DNA of 50,440 nucleotides from CAYJVB01 sp964373575 (GCA_964373575.1 CAYJVB010000003.1:1-50440); one strand, 5' to 3'. Positions 8,614 through 16,288 are shown, counted from the first letter of the stretch. Numbers and translations are program-made. The notes: generated by a model not told the origin, from the letters alone.

Positions 8614-8700
8614 GGGGTAGTAGTATAGCTTGGTCTAGTACTCAGCCTTGGGGTTTTAAACAGAATGGCTGAAACCCGAGTTCAAATCTCGGCTGTCCCA
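8614..8700 (+). tRNA. tRNA-Pro (anticodon GGG) with a 12-nt intron
   Basis: The cloverleaf folds by eye. The acceptor stem GGGGTAG pairs with CTGTCCC, with discriminator A at 8700. The D-stem is GTAT/GTAC with G18-G19 at 8632-8633. The anticodon stem is CAGCC (8643-8647)/GGCTG (8667-8671), and the T-stem CCGAG/CTCGG surrounds TTCAAAT. The anticodon loop has 19 nt instead of 7. The extra 12 nt fit an archaeal intron between positions 37 and 38 (8654-8665), leaving the loop TT-GGG-G-T and anticodon GGG at 8650-8652. A relaxed bulge-helix-bulge may form. CCA is not encoded. Confidence 0.9.
8654..8665 (+). other. tRNA-Pro intron (12 nt)
   Basis: TTTTAAACAGAA sits after the purine 3' of the anticodon, the canonical archaeal intron position 37/38. 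Its removal restores a normal 7-nt loop. The exact splice sites are inferred from loop geometry, and only three of four core helix pairs of a standard bulge-helix-bulge are evident. Confidence 0.7.
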
Positions 8701-8754
8701 TTGTCTTGCAGATCAAAAAATTATAATTTAGTAGACTGCGATTAATTCAGGATA

Positions 8755-8807
8755 GCATAGAATCTATGCTCTTTCTAATATCTTCCATCAAATAAGTCTG
8801 CATTACT
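8755..8807 (-). pseudogene. 53-bp fragment of a herA-like gene downstream of tRNA-Pro
   Basis: This stretch is 51 of 53 nt identical to 7269-7321 inside the HerA-like gene, in the same orientation. On the minus strand it would encode VMQTYLMEDIRKSIDSM, against VMQTYLMEDIKKSIDSM in the intact gene. One difference is synonymous and the other is Lys to Arg. Similarity stops abruptly on both sides, so it is a remnant of a second copy or a duplicated scrap. It lies 55 bp after the 3' end of tRNA-Pro, a common place for integration events. Confidence 0.8.
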
Positions 8808-8858
8808 AGTAATAACATTAAACAGAGTTTCAATTTCTTACGTACAAATACTAATTGA

Positions 8859-9101
8859 TTACCAATTTCCATGGACTGGGCATGCAACATGTGACTGTTT
8901 CTTCAGTAGTTTTCCTACCACCATCAACAGCAAACCGAAGAAATACCACGGTAATACTGTCGTCCAGGCACCTAAGCTTCCCGCCTGAAGGGAAAATCCT
9001 TGCACTAATGCAAACAATCCTAACGTCATTACTGCTACTGCCGCTACTAACAGGCCCAAATTGCAACTACATTTGCCAGTTTTCATTTCTTTTTTAGGCA
9101 T
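8859..9101 (-). CDS. small two-helix membrane protein with Cys-rich ends
   Basis: An 80-aa protein with two predicted membrane helices (about residues 17-35 and 47-64). A CSC motif sits at the N-terminus and a CPVHGNW motif at the C-terminus, both probably cytoplasmic and able to bind a metal together. I do not recognise the family. Overlapping frames on both strands are open, but this frame has the membrane-protein composition and a TATA-like TATTTAAAAA about 26 nt upstream of the ATG (minus strand), indicating a leaderless gene. Confidence 0.6.
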   Translation of the reverse strand: MPKKEMKTGKCSCNLGLLVAAVAVMTLGLFALVQGFSLQAGSLGAWTTVLPWYFFGLLLMVVGKLLKKQSHVACPVHGNW

Positions 9102-9172
9102 AATAAAACATATAGTAAAGCTTATTTAAAAACCAATGCATTAAATTTTATTGAAGTGAGTTGATTTTTTAA

Positions 9173-9961
9173 ATGTCAAGAATAGTAGGTATTGTTTCCG
9201 GGAAGGGTGGAGTCGGTAAAACCACCTTTTCAACCAATTTGGCGCTCGCATTAAGCAAACTAAACAAAAGGGTTTTACTAGTAGATTGTAATGTAACAAC
9301 ACCGCATATGGCTTATTATTTGGGATCGAACTACTACACTTCAACAATAAACGATGTGCTCAAAGGATCAATTGATATAAGACATGCACCTACCCCATTC
9401 AATAATCTTCTGTTTATACCTGCCTCTGAAAATATTGAAGATTTAATTAACATGGATATAGCGAAATTAGATAAACACATTAGCAAATTGCTAAAAGATG
9501 ACCATTATGATTTTGTTTTGCTTGATTCGGCACCTGGTTTAGGAAAAGAGGCTGTTTCAGTTTTAAAGGCAAGTAAAGAGATAATTTTTGTGACAACTCC
9601 CACAATCCCGACTCTTGCGGATGTAACAAAATGCGCTCAAGTTGCAAGTAATATAGGAATAAATAAATTCAATGTAGTTTTGAACATGGTGAAGTCATCA
9701 CGCTTTGAATTGAACTCAAAACAAGTAAAAGAAATGATTAATTTTCCATTATTAGGCATGATATCTTTTGACAGAAGAATAGTTGATAGCACTGCTAAAG
9801 GAATGCCGGTTTTACTTGAAAGGTCATCGCCGCACATAGAGAACACATACATGGAGATTGCGGCTGAGTTATCTGGTGAAGAATATAAAAGTCCCCATGT
9901 ATTTTATAGAATCAAAAACAAACTGAAAAGATTAGGCAGTAAAATGGCATTTTCAAGATAG
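9173..9961 (+). CDS. minD: MinD/ParA-family ATPase
   Basis: A deviant Walker A P-loop ATPase that positions division sites, cell-surface structures or plasmid-like DNA. The deviant Walker A motif SGKGGVGKTT (residues 9-18), the switch I-like VDCNVTTPHM and Walker B FVLLDSAPGLG are clear. At 262 aa it fits archaeal MinD. The basic C-terminus (KNKLKRLGSKMAFSR) could be an amphipathic membrane-targeting helix. No MinC or MinE is seen, as is usual in archaea. It is convergent with the cpgS-type gene, 1 bp apart. The exact paralogue cannot be assigned from sequence alone. Confidence 0.88.
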   Translation: MSRIVGIVSGKGGVGKTTFSTNLALALSKLNKRVLLVDCNVTTPHMAYYLGSNYYTSTINDVLKGSIDIRHAPTPFNNLLFIPASENIEDLINMDIAKLDKHISKLLKDDHYDFVLLDSAPGLGKEAVSVLKASKEIIFVTTPTIPTLADVTKCAQVASNIGINKFNVVLNMVKSSRFELNSKQVKEMINFPLLGMISFDRRIVDSTAKGMPVLLERSSPHIENTYMEIAAELSGEEYKSPHVFYRIKNKLKRLGSKMAFSR

Positions 9962-9962
9962 T

Positions 9963-11291
9963 TCATTTTCTTTTTAATATTTTTTTCAAATTCATTCGAA
10001 ATAAGAATTTGTCAATAACGTTTTCTAAATCTGGTTTTGTAATCTCTTTCGTTTCATATGTTACTCTTGCTGAAGGTTTATTGATTTTCATGAACCTCCT
10101 AATATCTGTCGGTGTTCCTATTATTACTGTATCACATTTTGCATTATTGATGGTCTTTTCCAGTTCTGTTATTTGTTTTTTTCCATATCCCATTGCAGGT
10201 AAAACTCTTTCAAGATGAGTATATTTGTTGTAAATTTCTCTTATACTTCCAACCGAATATCTTTTGGGATTCACAATTTCTTTTGCCCCAAATCTTTTCG
10301 CTGCCCTGTATGCTGCGCCAAATGACATTCCACCATGAGTAAGGGTTGGCCCATCTTCCAAGCATAAAACTCTTTTTCCTTTAATCAACTTTGGATTGTC
10401 GACAAACAATTCCATATTTGCCTTTATTATTCTAGCATTTGGATTGGCCTTCTTAACATTTCCAATAACAGTTTCTACATTTCTTTGTTTTGAGTCACTG
10501 ACTTTACTAATGACAATTATATCGGCCATTCTCATGTTTGCTTCGCCAGGATGATAAAGCATTTCGTGCCCTGCCCTCTGAGGATCGGCAATAACTATAT
10601 GCAGATCTGGCTTAATGAAAGGTAAATCATTATTTCCACCATCCCATAGAATTATGTCTGCTTCTTTTTCAGCTGCCTCCAAAATTTTTTTGTAATCAAC
10701 ACCGGAATAAACAACAAAGCCTTTCTCTATATGAGGTTCATAGTCTTCTCTTTCTTCGATAGTTGTTTTTTGTGTCTCTAAGTCCTTGTAAGAGGCAAAT
10801 CTCTGAACGATCTGTTTTCTCAGGTCACCATAAGGCATTGGATGTCTAATGATCACAACTTTTTTCTTTTTTCTTCTTAGAATATCTGCAATTCTTCTAG
10901 TAGTTGGACTTTTGCCTGCGCCTGTTCTGACGGCGCAAACAGCTATAACTGGTTTAACTGATTTGAGCATTGTTGCTTTTGATCCAAGCAAAATAAAGTT
11001 TGCACCAGATGAAAGTGCTATAGAGGCTTTATGCATTACATATTCATGGGAGACATCAGAATAAGAGAAAACAATTGAATCCACTCTGTAACGCGAAATT
11101 AATTCTTTCAGTTTTTCTTCCGGATAAATCGGAATTCCATTTGGATATAATTTTCCTGCTAACTCCTTCGGATATTTTCTTCCTGAAATGTTTGGTATCT
11201 GAGTTGCAGTGAATGCTATAACTTCAAAATTAGGGTTATCGCGGTAAACAAGATTAAAGTTATGGAATTCGTGGATCGAAGGATCAATCAC
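9963..11291 (-). CDS. cyclic 2,3-diphosphoglycerate synthase-type P-loop protein, 5' end disrupted
   Basis: A COG2403-type protein, related to the enzyme that cyclises 2,3-diphosphoglycerate to the solute cDPG. The body is intact: HNFNLVYRDNPNFEVIAFTATQIP near the N-terminus, a P-loop at AVRTGAGKSPTTRRIA (about 118-133), WDGGNNDLPF, and GPTLTHGGMSFGAAY. Family members begin with a Rossmann strand and GAAGRD immediately before FHNFN. Here those residues are encoded just upstream but out of frame (see 11284-11331), so this reading starts at a GTG inside the gene and lacks the first strand. It may be a recent pseudogene, an assembly error, or a reinitiating gene. DPANN-type genomes may use the family for another role. 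Confidence 0.75.
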   Translation of the reverse strand: MIDPSIHEFHNFNLVYRDNPNFEVIAFTATQIPNISGRKYPKELAGKLYPNGIPIYPEEKLKELISRYRVDSIVFSYSDVSHEYVMHKASIALSSGANFILLGSKATMLKSVKPVIAVCAVRTGAGKSPTTRRIADILRRKKKKVVIIRHPMPYGDLRKQIVQRFASYKDLETQKTTIEEREDYEPHIEKGFVVYSGVDYKKILEAAEKEADIILWDGGNNDLPFIKPDLHIVIADPQRAGHEMLYHPGEANMRMADIIVISKVSDSKQRNVETVIGNVKKANPNARIIKANMELFVDNPKLIKGKRVLCLEDGPTLTHGGMSFGAAYRAAKRFGAKEIVNPKRYSVGSIREIYNKYTHLERVLPAMGYGKKQITELEKTINNAKCDTVIIGTPTDIRRFMKINKPSARVTYETKEITKPDLENVIDKFLFRMNLKKILKRK

Positions 11292-11331
11292 GTCCAGCTG
11301 CGCCCATAATTATGATTTTAGCTTTCGTCAC
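11284..11331 (-). pseudogene. out-of-frame N-terminus of the cpgS-type gene
   Basis: A GTG at 11331 follows a GAGGTG ribosome binding site (11339-11344) by 7 nt and reads VTKAKIIIMGAAGRD before TGA at 11284-11286. That is the canonical start of this family. The expected continuation FHNFN resumes after 19 extra nt (TGATCCTTCGATCCACGAA) in another frame. The stop overlaps the GTG that opens the main frame (GTGATTGA), so termination-reinitiation is conceivable. Confidence 0.75.
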
Positions 11332-11431
11332 ATGGTTCCACCTCTTTAATTATAGATAACAATCTCTTACCATCTTCTGTTAAAGAATAAAAAACATGAT
11401 AAGGCCCCCGCAAGTGGGGTATTACTTTTTT
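11318..11431 (-). other. -1 frame extension of the 194-aa protein: winged-helix wing
   Basis: In the -1 frame relative to the upstream gene, this stretch reads VIPHLRG, then PYHVFYSLTEDGKRLLSII, then KEVEPCDES and a stop at 11318-11320. The YSLTEDGKRLL pattern is typical of the second wing strand and last helix of ArsR/PadR/MarR-like winged helix domains. It joins directly to the helical C-terminus of the 194-aa protein across an A6 run. It ends 14 nt inside the cpgS-type start, so it would be translationally coupled to that gene. Confidence 0.65.
11406..11431 (-). promoter_or_regulatory. candidate -1 ribosomal frameshift signal
   Basis: On the minus strand, A_AAA_AAG (11431-11425) lies in the X_XXY_YYZ phase required for -1 slippage. 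TAA follows immediately (11424-11422). Five nt after the heptamer comes a hairpin CCCC-ACTTGC-GGGG (11419-11406). The order slippery heptamer, stop, short spacer, hairpin matches bacterial dnaX. A single-nucleotide deletion or sequencing error in the A-run is the main alternative, and the hairpin could instead be a weak terminator. Confidence 0.45.
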
Positions 11432-12006
11432 CTTCTTTCAGTTTGCGTCAGTTCATCAACAAGTTTTGATGCAGGAGTTTTAAGAATCTCTTGAACTTTC
11501 TGTGGAGAAAATCCTGCTTCTTTAGACAGCCTCTCTATATCCCTTATCTTCTTTTTTATATTAGCTAGCCCCTTGCATGCCCTAAACTTGTATAATGCTG
11601 CTGTGTTCTCATCGGTCCCCCATCCAATTGAATCGAATCTGTCAACTTCTCTAACAAAGTCATTCAGTTTTTCTCTAGACCTATCATAAAGATCCAGCAA
11701 GTCAACAACTTCAGGATTATTTAGATTCAATGATTTTATCTTCTTTCTCATTTCTGATACTTGTTTTTCTATTTCAACATTTTCACTGTCGATTTTTTTG
11801 CATAGACCCTCTAGTGTTGTGTTTCTAAAACTAGATTGCATTAGTGATTCCCTATCTTCTAGCACCGATTCATTCAAATATGAAACATGTGGCGGTTCTT
11901 CCGGAAGTTGCGGTATATCATCGCTAGAAAAATTAGTTAAATCATTGACATTGAAATTAGGTGTTTTTTGTTCATTTTTCTTTCTAAAAGCATCAAATAG
12001 TCCCAT
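11422..12006 (-). CDS. helical protein, probably N-terminal part of a winged-helix protein
   Basis: A 194-aa acidic to basic helical protein. A short amphipathic start (MGLFDAFRKKNEQ) is followed by a low-complexity Pro/Ser segment to about residue 65, a coiled coil (about 70-125, EIEKQVSEMRKKIKSLN), and a C-terminal helical part SKEAGFSPQKVQEILKTPAS that looks like a helix-turn-helix. The zero frame stops right after ERRKK, where a wing should follow; the wing is found in the -1 frame. The complete product would have about 232 residues. It is upstream of the cpgS-type gene on the same strand. I cannot name a family. Confidence 0.6.
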   Translation of the reverse strand: MGLFDAFRKKNEQKTPNFNVNDLTNFSSDDIPQLPEEPPHVSYLNESVLEDRESLMQSSFRNTTLEGLCKKIDSENVEIEKQVSEMRKKIKSLNLNNPEVVDLLDLYDRSREKLNDFVREVDRFDSIGWGTDENTAALYKFRACKGLANIKKKIRDIERLSKEAGFSPQKVQEILKTPASKLVDELTQTERRKK

Positions 12007-12052
12007 ATAACATCAATTTGTTTCAGAATTTAAATAAATAACTTTGGTCTTT

Positions 12053-12772
12053 TCAAACAACTATCAATTTCGCATCTGTTAATCTAACCAGTTTATTCTT
12101 AGTTAAAAGAAAATCATTCTCAATTCTGCACCCGAATTTCTTTGTGTAGATTGCTGGTTCTATCGTAAAAATCATGTTTGGCTTAAATGTTATTTTTTTG
12201 ATCTTCTCCCAGATCAATCTTCTTTTTTTGTTTAGTTTTTTCCTTGGTTTTCCAATTATTGGTCTTTCATGCACTTTCAAACCAATACCGTGGCCAAGAG
12301 AGTGTTGCATTCTAAAACCGTGCTTCTGAAAAAAGTTATTAACTTTTTCGTGTAATCTCCAGCATGGTTCACCTACTTTTACCGAATTGACTGCTAAATT
12401 ATACCCTTTTATAACCAAGTCGACAACTTTTTTTTCTTTTCTGCCAATTTTGCCCTTGATAAATGGAACTGTAACATCGCTAACATAGCCTTTATATCTT
12501 GCACCAAAGTCTATATAACCTAGCCCGGAAATTTTTTTATCCGCGACATGTGGTTTTGTGTGAATCATCCTGCTTCGATAGCCACTGCCGACTAGTGTTT
12601 CGAATGAAAGAGTTGCTCCGTGATGATTAATTTCTCTTCTCACTATTCGTGCTAACTCTCGTTCTGTAATATCTTCAGCTAAAGACCTCTTAATTACGTC
12701 TATACATGAATTACTGATTGAAGCGGCCTTTTTTATTAGGAGAATTTCTCTTTTTGTTTTGATGATTCCCAT
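12053..12772 (-). CDS. M24-family metallopeptidase (Xaa-Pro peptidase-like)
   Basis: A pita-bread-fold dimetal peptidase of the methionine aminopeptidase/prolidase superfamily. All five metal ligands can be placed: D88 (YIDFGARYKGY), D99 (VSDVT), H161 (HSLGHGIGLKVHERP), E205 (TIEPAIY) and E218 (CRIENDFLL). At 239 aa it consists of the catalytic domain alone, without the N-terminal creatinase-like domain of full-length Xaa-Pro dipeptidases. The HGIGLKVHERP motif fits the PepQ branch better than MAP. A cytosolic role in peptide turnover fits its divergent neighbour, an M1 aminopeptidase 45 bp away. Confidence 0.85.
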   Translation of the reverse strand: MGIIKTKREILLIKKAASISNSCIDVIKRSLAEDITERELARIVRREINHHGATLSFETLVGSGYRSRMIHTKPHVADKKISGLGYIDFGARYKGYVSDVTVPFIKGKIGRKEKKVVDLVIKGYNLAVNSVKVGEPCWRLHEKVNNFFQKHGFRMQHSLGHGIGLKVHERPIIGKPRKKLNKKRRLIWEKIKKITFKPNMIFTIEPAIYTKKFGCRIENDFLLTKNKLVRLTDAKLIVV

Positions 12773-12817
12773 TTTTTCAGTAAAAATAATTAAATTAAGA
12801 AGTTAATATAACTTGCA

Positions 12818-15313
12818 ATGAAAGACATAAAACCGGTTAATTATGACATTGTTTTTGAACCTGACTTGAACAACTTTAAGTTTAGAGGAAGGGAAACAAT
12901 ACAGTTAGAGGTCAAAAAGGCTACAAAAAAAATTGTGCTGAATTCTCTGGAACTTAAAATTAATGAATGCCATATGAGGCAAAAAAATAAAATTCTGAAA
13001 CCGCAAATAAAACTGGATGATAAGAAACAAGAACTTCTTCTAATGTTTCCGTCAAACATATCTGGTAATGCAGATCTATTTATTGAATTTGAAGGGGTAC
13101 TAAATGACAATCTCGTTGGTTTCTATAGAAGTAGATATTTGATCGATGGTAAGGAAAAATATTTGGCCACTACACAATTTGAAGCTGCTGATGCAAGAAG
13201 GGCATTCCCGTGTTGGGATCATCCTGAATACAAAGCTACTTTTGACGTTTCTGTAGTTTTAGATAAAAAATTGACAGCAATTTCAAATACACCTGTAAAA
13301 AGTGAAAAAAGCTTTGATGATCATAAAAAGATTGTCAGATTCGAACGCACGCCAATAATGTCTACTTATCTTCTCTATATGGGTGTTGGAGAGTTGGAAT
13401 TTGTTGAGTATAAACTGGGTGATGTCGTAATAAGAGTTTACACGACTTCTGGTAAAAAAGATCAGGGTAAACTTGCACTGGAGTTTACTAAAAAATTTCT
13501 GAAATACTATGAAAAATATTTTGAGATAAAATATCCTCTGAAGAAATTGGACTTTATTGCAGTTCCTGATTTTTCATCCGGCGCTATGGAGAATTGGGGA
13601 GCGATCACTTTTAGAGAAACTGCACTTCTTTTTGATCCAAATAACTCTTCAACTGCAACAAAACAAAGAATTGCTGAGGTAATATCCCATGAAATAGCAC
13701 ACATGTGGTTTGGAAATCTAGTGACAATGCGGTGGTGGAATGATCTTTGGCTCAATGAAAGTTTTGCTACTTTTATGGCAACAAAAGTTGTTGATAAATT
13801 TTACCCTGAATGGGATTTGTGGAATCAGTTTCTAGATCAGTCTACTGATGTTGCTTTAAAGCTAGACGCGTTGAAGACGTCTCATCCTATTGAAGTTAAA
13901 GTTAATGCACCTTCTGAAATTGCAGAGATTTTCGATGAGATAAGTTACGAGAAGGGGGGGAATATTTTGAAAATGCTTGAAAGTTATTTGGGTGAAGAGG
14001 TTTTCCGCAAAGGGTTGATAAATTACCTTGAGTCCCATAAATATGGCAACGCGACAACTGAGGACCTTTGGTCTGCATTGGAAAAGGTTTCTCAAAAACC
14101 TGTAAGAGAAATGATGACTGGCTGGGTGAGACAAACTGGTTATCCCTTAATTGATTTCAAAATCAGAAATACACAAATTGATTTGACCCAAAGAAGGTTT
14201 GTCCTCGAAGGCGGTGCACCAACAAAAGAATTGTGGTTTATTCCACTCTCTATTAAATCTGAAGATGTTGATATTACTCATTTGTTGAAAAAAAGAAGTG
14301 ATGTAATAAATTTACATAAGATGCCACGATGGCTCAAAATAAATTTTGGACAAAATGGATTTTACAGAGTGAAATATCAAAAAAATGAATTCGAGAAATT
14401 GAAAAAATTAATTATTGAGAAAAAATTACCTAATGTCGACAGATGGGGGATACAAAATGATCTTTTTGCACTAACTGTTGCGAGAGAAATTTCTGTATCA
14501 GACTATTTAGATTTTGTGAAAGCATACTCAAACGAGAGTGATTATTTAACATGTTCTGATATTCAAGATAATCTCTATTTCATTTACCTAATTACATTTA
14601 ATGAGAAGTTTTGTGGGAAAATTAAAGAATTCAATAAATTATTTTTCAGAAAAAGATTTGAAAAATTGGGTTGGGAGCCAAAAAAGAATGAGAAGCACAC
14701 GGACACTTTGTTGAGGGGGGTGACGTTAATTTACCTTGGAAGATCGGGGGATAAGGAAATATTGAAAATTGGTCGAGAAAAATTCAACTCATTTCTAAAG
14801 AAACCGAGTTCTTTACATCCAGATATAAGGAGCGCTGCATATAATCTAGTTGCGTGGAATGGAGATGAAGATATGCATCAAAATTTTGTCGAACTTTATA
14901 GAAAAGCTGGTACACAAGAAGAAAAGATTAGATTTCTTGCTGCATTGTCTGGTTTTCAGAATACAAAACTCCTCAACAAAACATTGGATTTCTCTCTATT
15001 ATCGGATGTTCGTTCTCAAGATATTATCTTTCCGTTGGCCTATGCTGGGAATAATCCTTATGGAATTGGTATCGTTTGGCCATGGATAAAGAAAAACTGG
15101 AATGAACTTGAAGGGAGATTGGGAAAGACAAAAATGCTTCTGAGAAGAGTTATCAGCTTGAAGAGTTCAGCTGACCATCAAACGTATAATGATATGAAAA
15201 AATTTTTCCAGAAAAACCCTGTCCCTGAAATTGATAGGGCTCTTGATCAGACTTTAGAGAGAATCAGGATAAATGTAAAGTTCTTAGCAGCAATAAAGAA
15301 GTCTTTTTCTTAA
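12818..15313 (+). CDS. M1-family zinc aminopeptidase (tricorn factor F2/F3-like)
   Basis: Removes N-terminal residues from peptides, probably downstream of the proteasome. The substrate-binding motif GAMENWG lies near residue 256, and the zinc site HEIAHMWFGN with the third ligand in LNESFA covers residues about 291-315. A long C-terminal helical repeat domain (ERAP-like) completes the 831-residue protein, the normal length for archaeal tricorn-interacting aminopeptidases. No signal peptide is present. It is divergent from the M24 peptidase gene, so the two peptidases may share a control region. tRNA-Arg lies just downstream. Confidence 0.93.
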   Translation: MKDIKPVNYDIVFEPDLNNFKFRGRETIQLEVKKATKKIVLNSLELKINECHMRQKNKILKPQIKLDDKKQELLLMFPSNISGNADLFIEFEGVLNDNLVGFYRSRYLIDGKEKYLATTQFEAADARRAFPCWDHPEYKATFDVSVVLDKKLTAISNTPVKSEKSFDDHKKIVRFERTPIMSTYLLYMGVGELEFVEYKLGDVVIRVYTTSGKKDQGKLALEFTKKFLKYYEKYFEIKYPLKKLDFIAVPDFSSGAMENWGAITFRETALLFDPNNSSTATKQRIAEVISHEIAHMWFGNLVTMRWWNDLWLNESFATFMATKVVDKFYPEWDLWNQFLDQSTDVALKLDALKTSHPIEVKVNAPSEIAEIFDEISYEKGGNILKMLESYLGEEVFRKGLINYLESHKYGNATTEDLWSALEKVSQKPVREMMTGWVRQTGYPLIDFKIRNTQIDLTQRRFVLEGGAPTKELWFIPLSIKSEDVDITHLLKKRSDVINLHKMPRWLKINFGQNGFYRVKYQKNEFEKLKKLIIEKKLPNVDRWGIQNDLFALTVAREISVSDYLDFVKAYSNESDYLTCSDIQDNLYFIYLITFNEKFCGKIKEFNKLFFRKRFEKLGWEPKKNEKHTDTLLRGVTLIYLGRSGDKEILKIGREKFNSFLKKPSSLHPDIRSAAYNLVAWNGDEDMHQNFVELYRKAGTQEEKIRFLAALSGFQNTKLLNKTLDFSLLSDVRSQDIIFPLAYAGNNPYGIGIVWPWIKKNWNELEGRLGKTKMLLRRVISLKSSADHQTYNDMKKFFQKNPVPEIDRALDQTLERIRINVKFLAAIKKSFS

Positions 15314-15354
15314 AATCAATTATTAATTCATTACAAAAACAATATTGAATTTAA

Positions 15355-15429
15355 GCCCGGGTAGTTCAGCTTGGATAGAATAGCACTCTCCTAAGGTGAA
15401 GGTCGTGGGTTCGAATCCCACCTCGGGCA
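15355..15429 (+). tRNA. tRNA-Arg (anticodon CCT)
   Basis: The acceptor stem GCCCGGG pairs with CTCGGGC, with discriminator A at 15429. The D-arm GTTC/GAAT has G18-G19, and the anticodon loop CTCCTAA gives CCT. The T-arm GTGGG-TTCGAAT-CCCAC is perfect. The anticodon stem has one weak outer pair. There is no intron, and CCA is not encoded. Confidence 0.93.
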
Positions 15430-15477
15430 TTTGTTTCAATTAGATTTCAAACGATCCTATACTAGCTATGAAAAAAT

Positions 15478-15741
15478 TCAATAGTCCACTCCACCGAAAT
15501 AGTCCATATTTATCTGTTCTATTCCTTTTTGGGTAATTACAAAGTAAAGTCCTGATGTTAAAACATTTGAAACAAAATAAATTTCTAAACATCCTTCATC
15601 AGCGAGACGGTCAGCGATCTTCAATTCGCCTGGATTTAATTTAGAATATTGGTATGTCCCCCTTCCTATTCCTAAAGAAAAAGATCTCGCAACCTTATTT
15701 AATACCTCCTCATCCGCTAAAACTCTTCTAACCCTCTGCAT
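15478..15741 (-). CDS. small protein, possibly winged helix (87 aa)
   Basis: I do not recognise a family. The first half is helical and basic (MQRVRRVLADEEVLNKVARSF). The second half, LKIADRLADEGCLEIYFVSNVLTSGLYFVITQKGIEQI, has the order helix, strand, turn, strand, helix expected of a winged helix, with an ITQKG stretch like the second wing strand. No membrane helix is seen. It could be a transcription regulator of local genes. It lies on the minus strand between tRNA-Arg and a patch of gene remnants. Confidence 0.5.
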   Translation of the reverse strand: MQRVRRVLADEEVLNKVARSFSLGIGRGTYQYSKLNPGELKIADRLADEGCLEIYFVSNVLTSGLYFVITQKGIEQINMDYFGGVDY

Positions 15742-15798
15742 ACAGTATAAGTAGAAACATCAAAATTATAACTGCTTAGTGCTCTAGCTGTAACACTT

Positions 15799-15951
15799 CT
15801 ATTTGAAATTTTCTTTCAATATTACTGCAGTATCCGTATTTTCCACACCTTCTATTGTTATAAGTTTCTTTATTATAAAATCGTTCAATTCATCAGTATC
15901 AGTAACATAAACTTTCAAAAATCATATGTTTTCACCAACAGCTTTGCACTT
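15799..15951 (-). pseudogene. remnant of an Lrp/AsnC-family regulator
   Basis: On the minus strand the stretch reads KCKAVGENI, a stop, then FLKVYVTDTDELNDFIIKKL, ITIEGVENTDTAVILKENF and a lysine before the final stop. This is the ligand-binding (RAM) domain end of Lrp/AsnC regulators, where the family typically has GV..T.T..VLKE. The in-frame TGA at 15922-15924, together with an expected Tyr-Asp at that point, suggests a small deletion. The DNA-binding half is not found upstream. Confidence 0.7.
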
Positions 15952-15977
15952 AAACTAATTTAACTCCTCCACCTATA

Positions 15978-16175
15978 GAATATTTTAGTCCGTATTTTGA
16001 TCAACTGGGATTATGGACTATTGTGCTTTCAGATATTTATTCCTCAAATGTGGCTATAAAATTTGAAGTTCTTAACGCCATAAGAGAATATCATTTAGAT
16101 GTTTTCAAGGAAGCTTTTGGTGTTCCTAACATAGATACCCCACCACTAGAATCACGGCCAAAAAAGTTGAGATAA
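15978..16175 (+). pseudogene. unrecognised coding fragment without start (65 codons)
   Basis: Directly after an in-frame TAG, the plus strand reads EYFSPYFDQLGLWTIVLSDI, continues through VLNAIREYHLDVFKEAFGVP and ends PPLESRPKKLR before a stop. The composition is that of a real alpha-helical protein C-terminus, but no in-frame start or upstream portion is visible. I cannot assign a family. It is probably the tail of a truncated gene. Confidence 0.4.
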
Positions 16176-16288
16176 CATCTAAATTAATTTGACGTGTTTT
16201 AATGTCATTTAAAGCCTTACAAATTTCTGCCAATGAAAAACTATGATTATTTAAATCTTTACTACGTAAATATTGGGAAGTGAAAAGG

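Noticed and set aside
8855..9097. 80-codon plus-strand frame opposite the small membrane protein
   Set aside because: It is the complement of the two-helix membrane gene. The minus-strand frame has the TATA box, Cys motifs and membrane-protein composition.
11406..11419. GC hairpin read as a simple terminator of the 194-aa gene
   Set aside because: Not excluded, but the T-run comes about 10 nt after the stem and lies within coding-looking -1 frame sequence, so a terminator is not the best explanation on its own.
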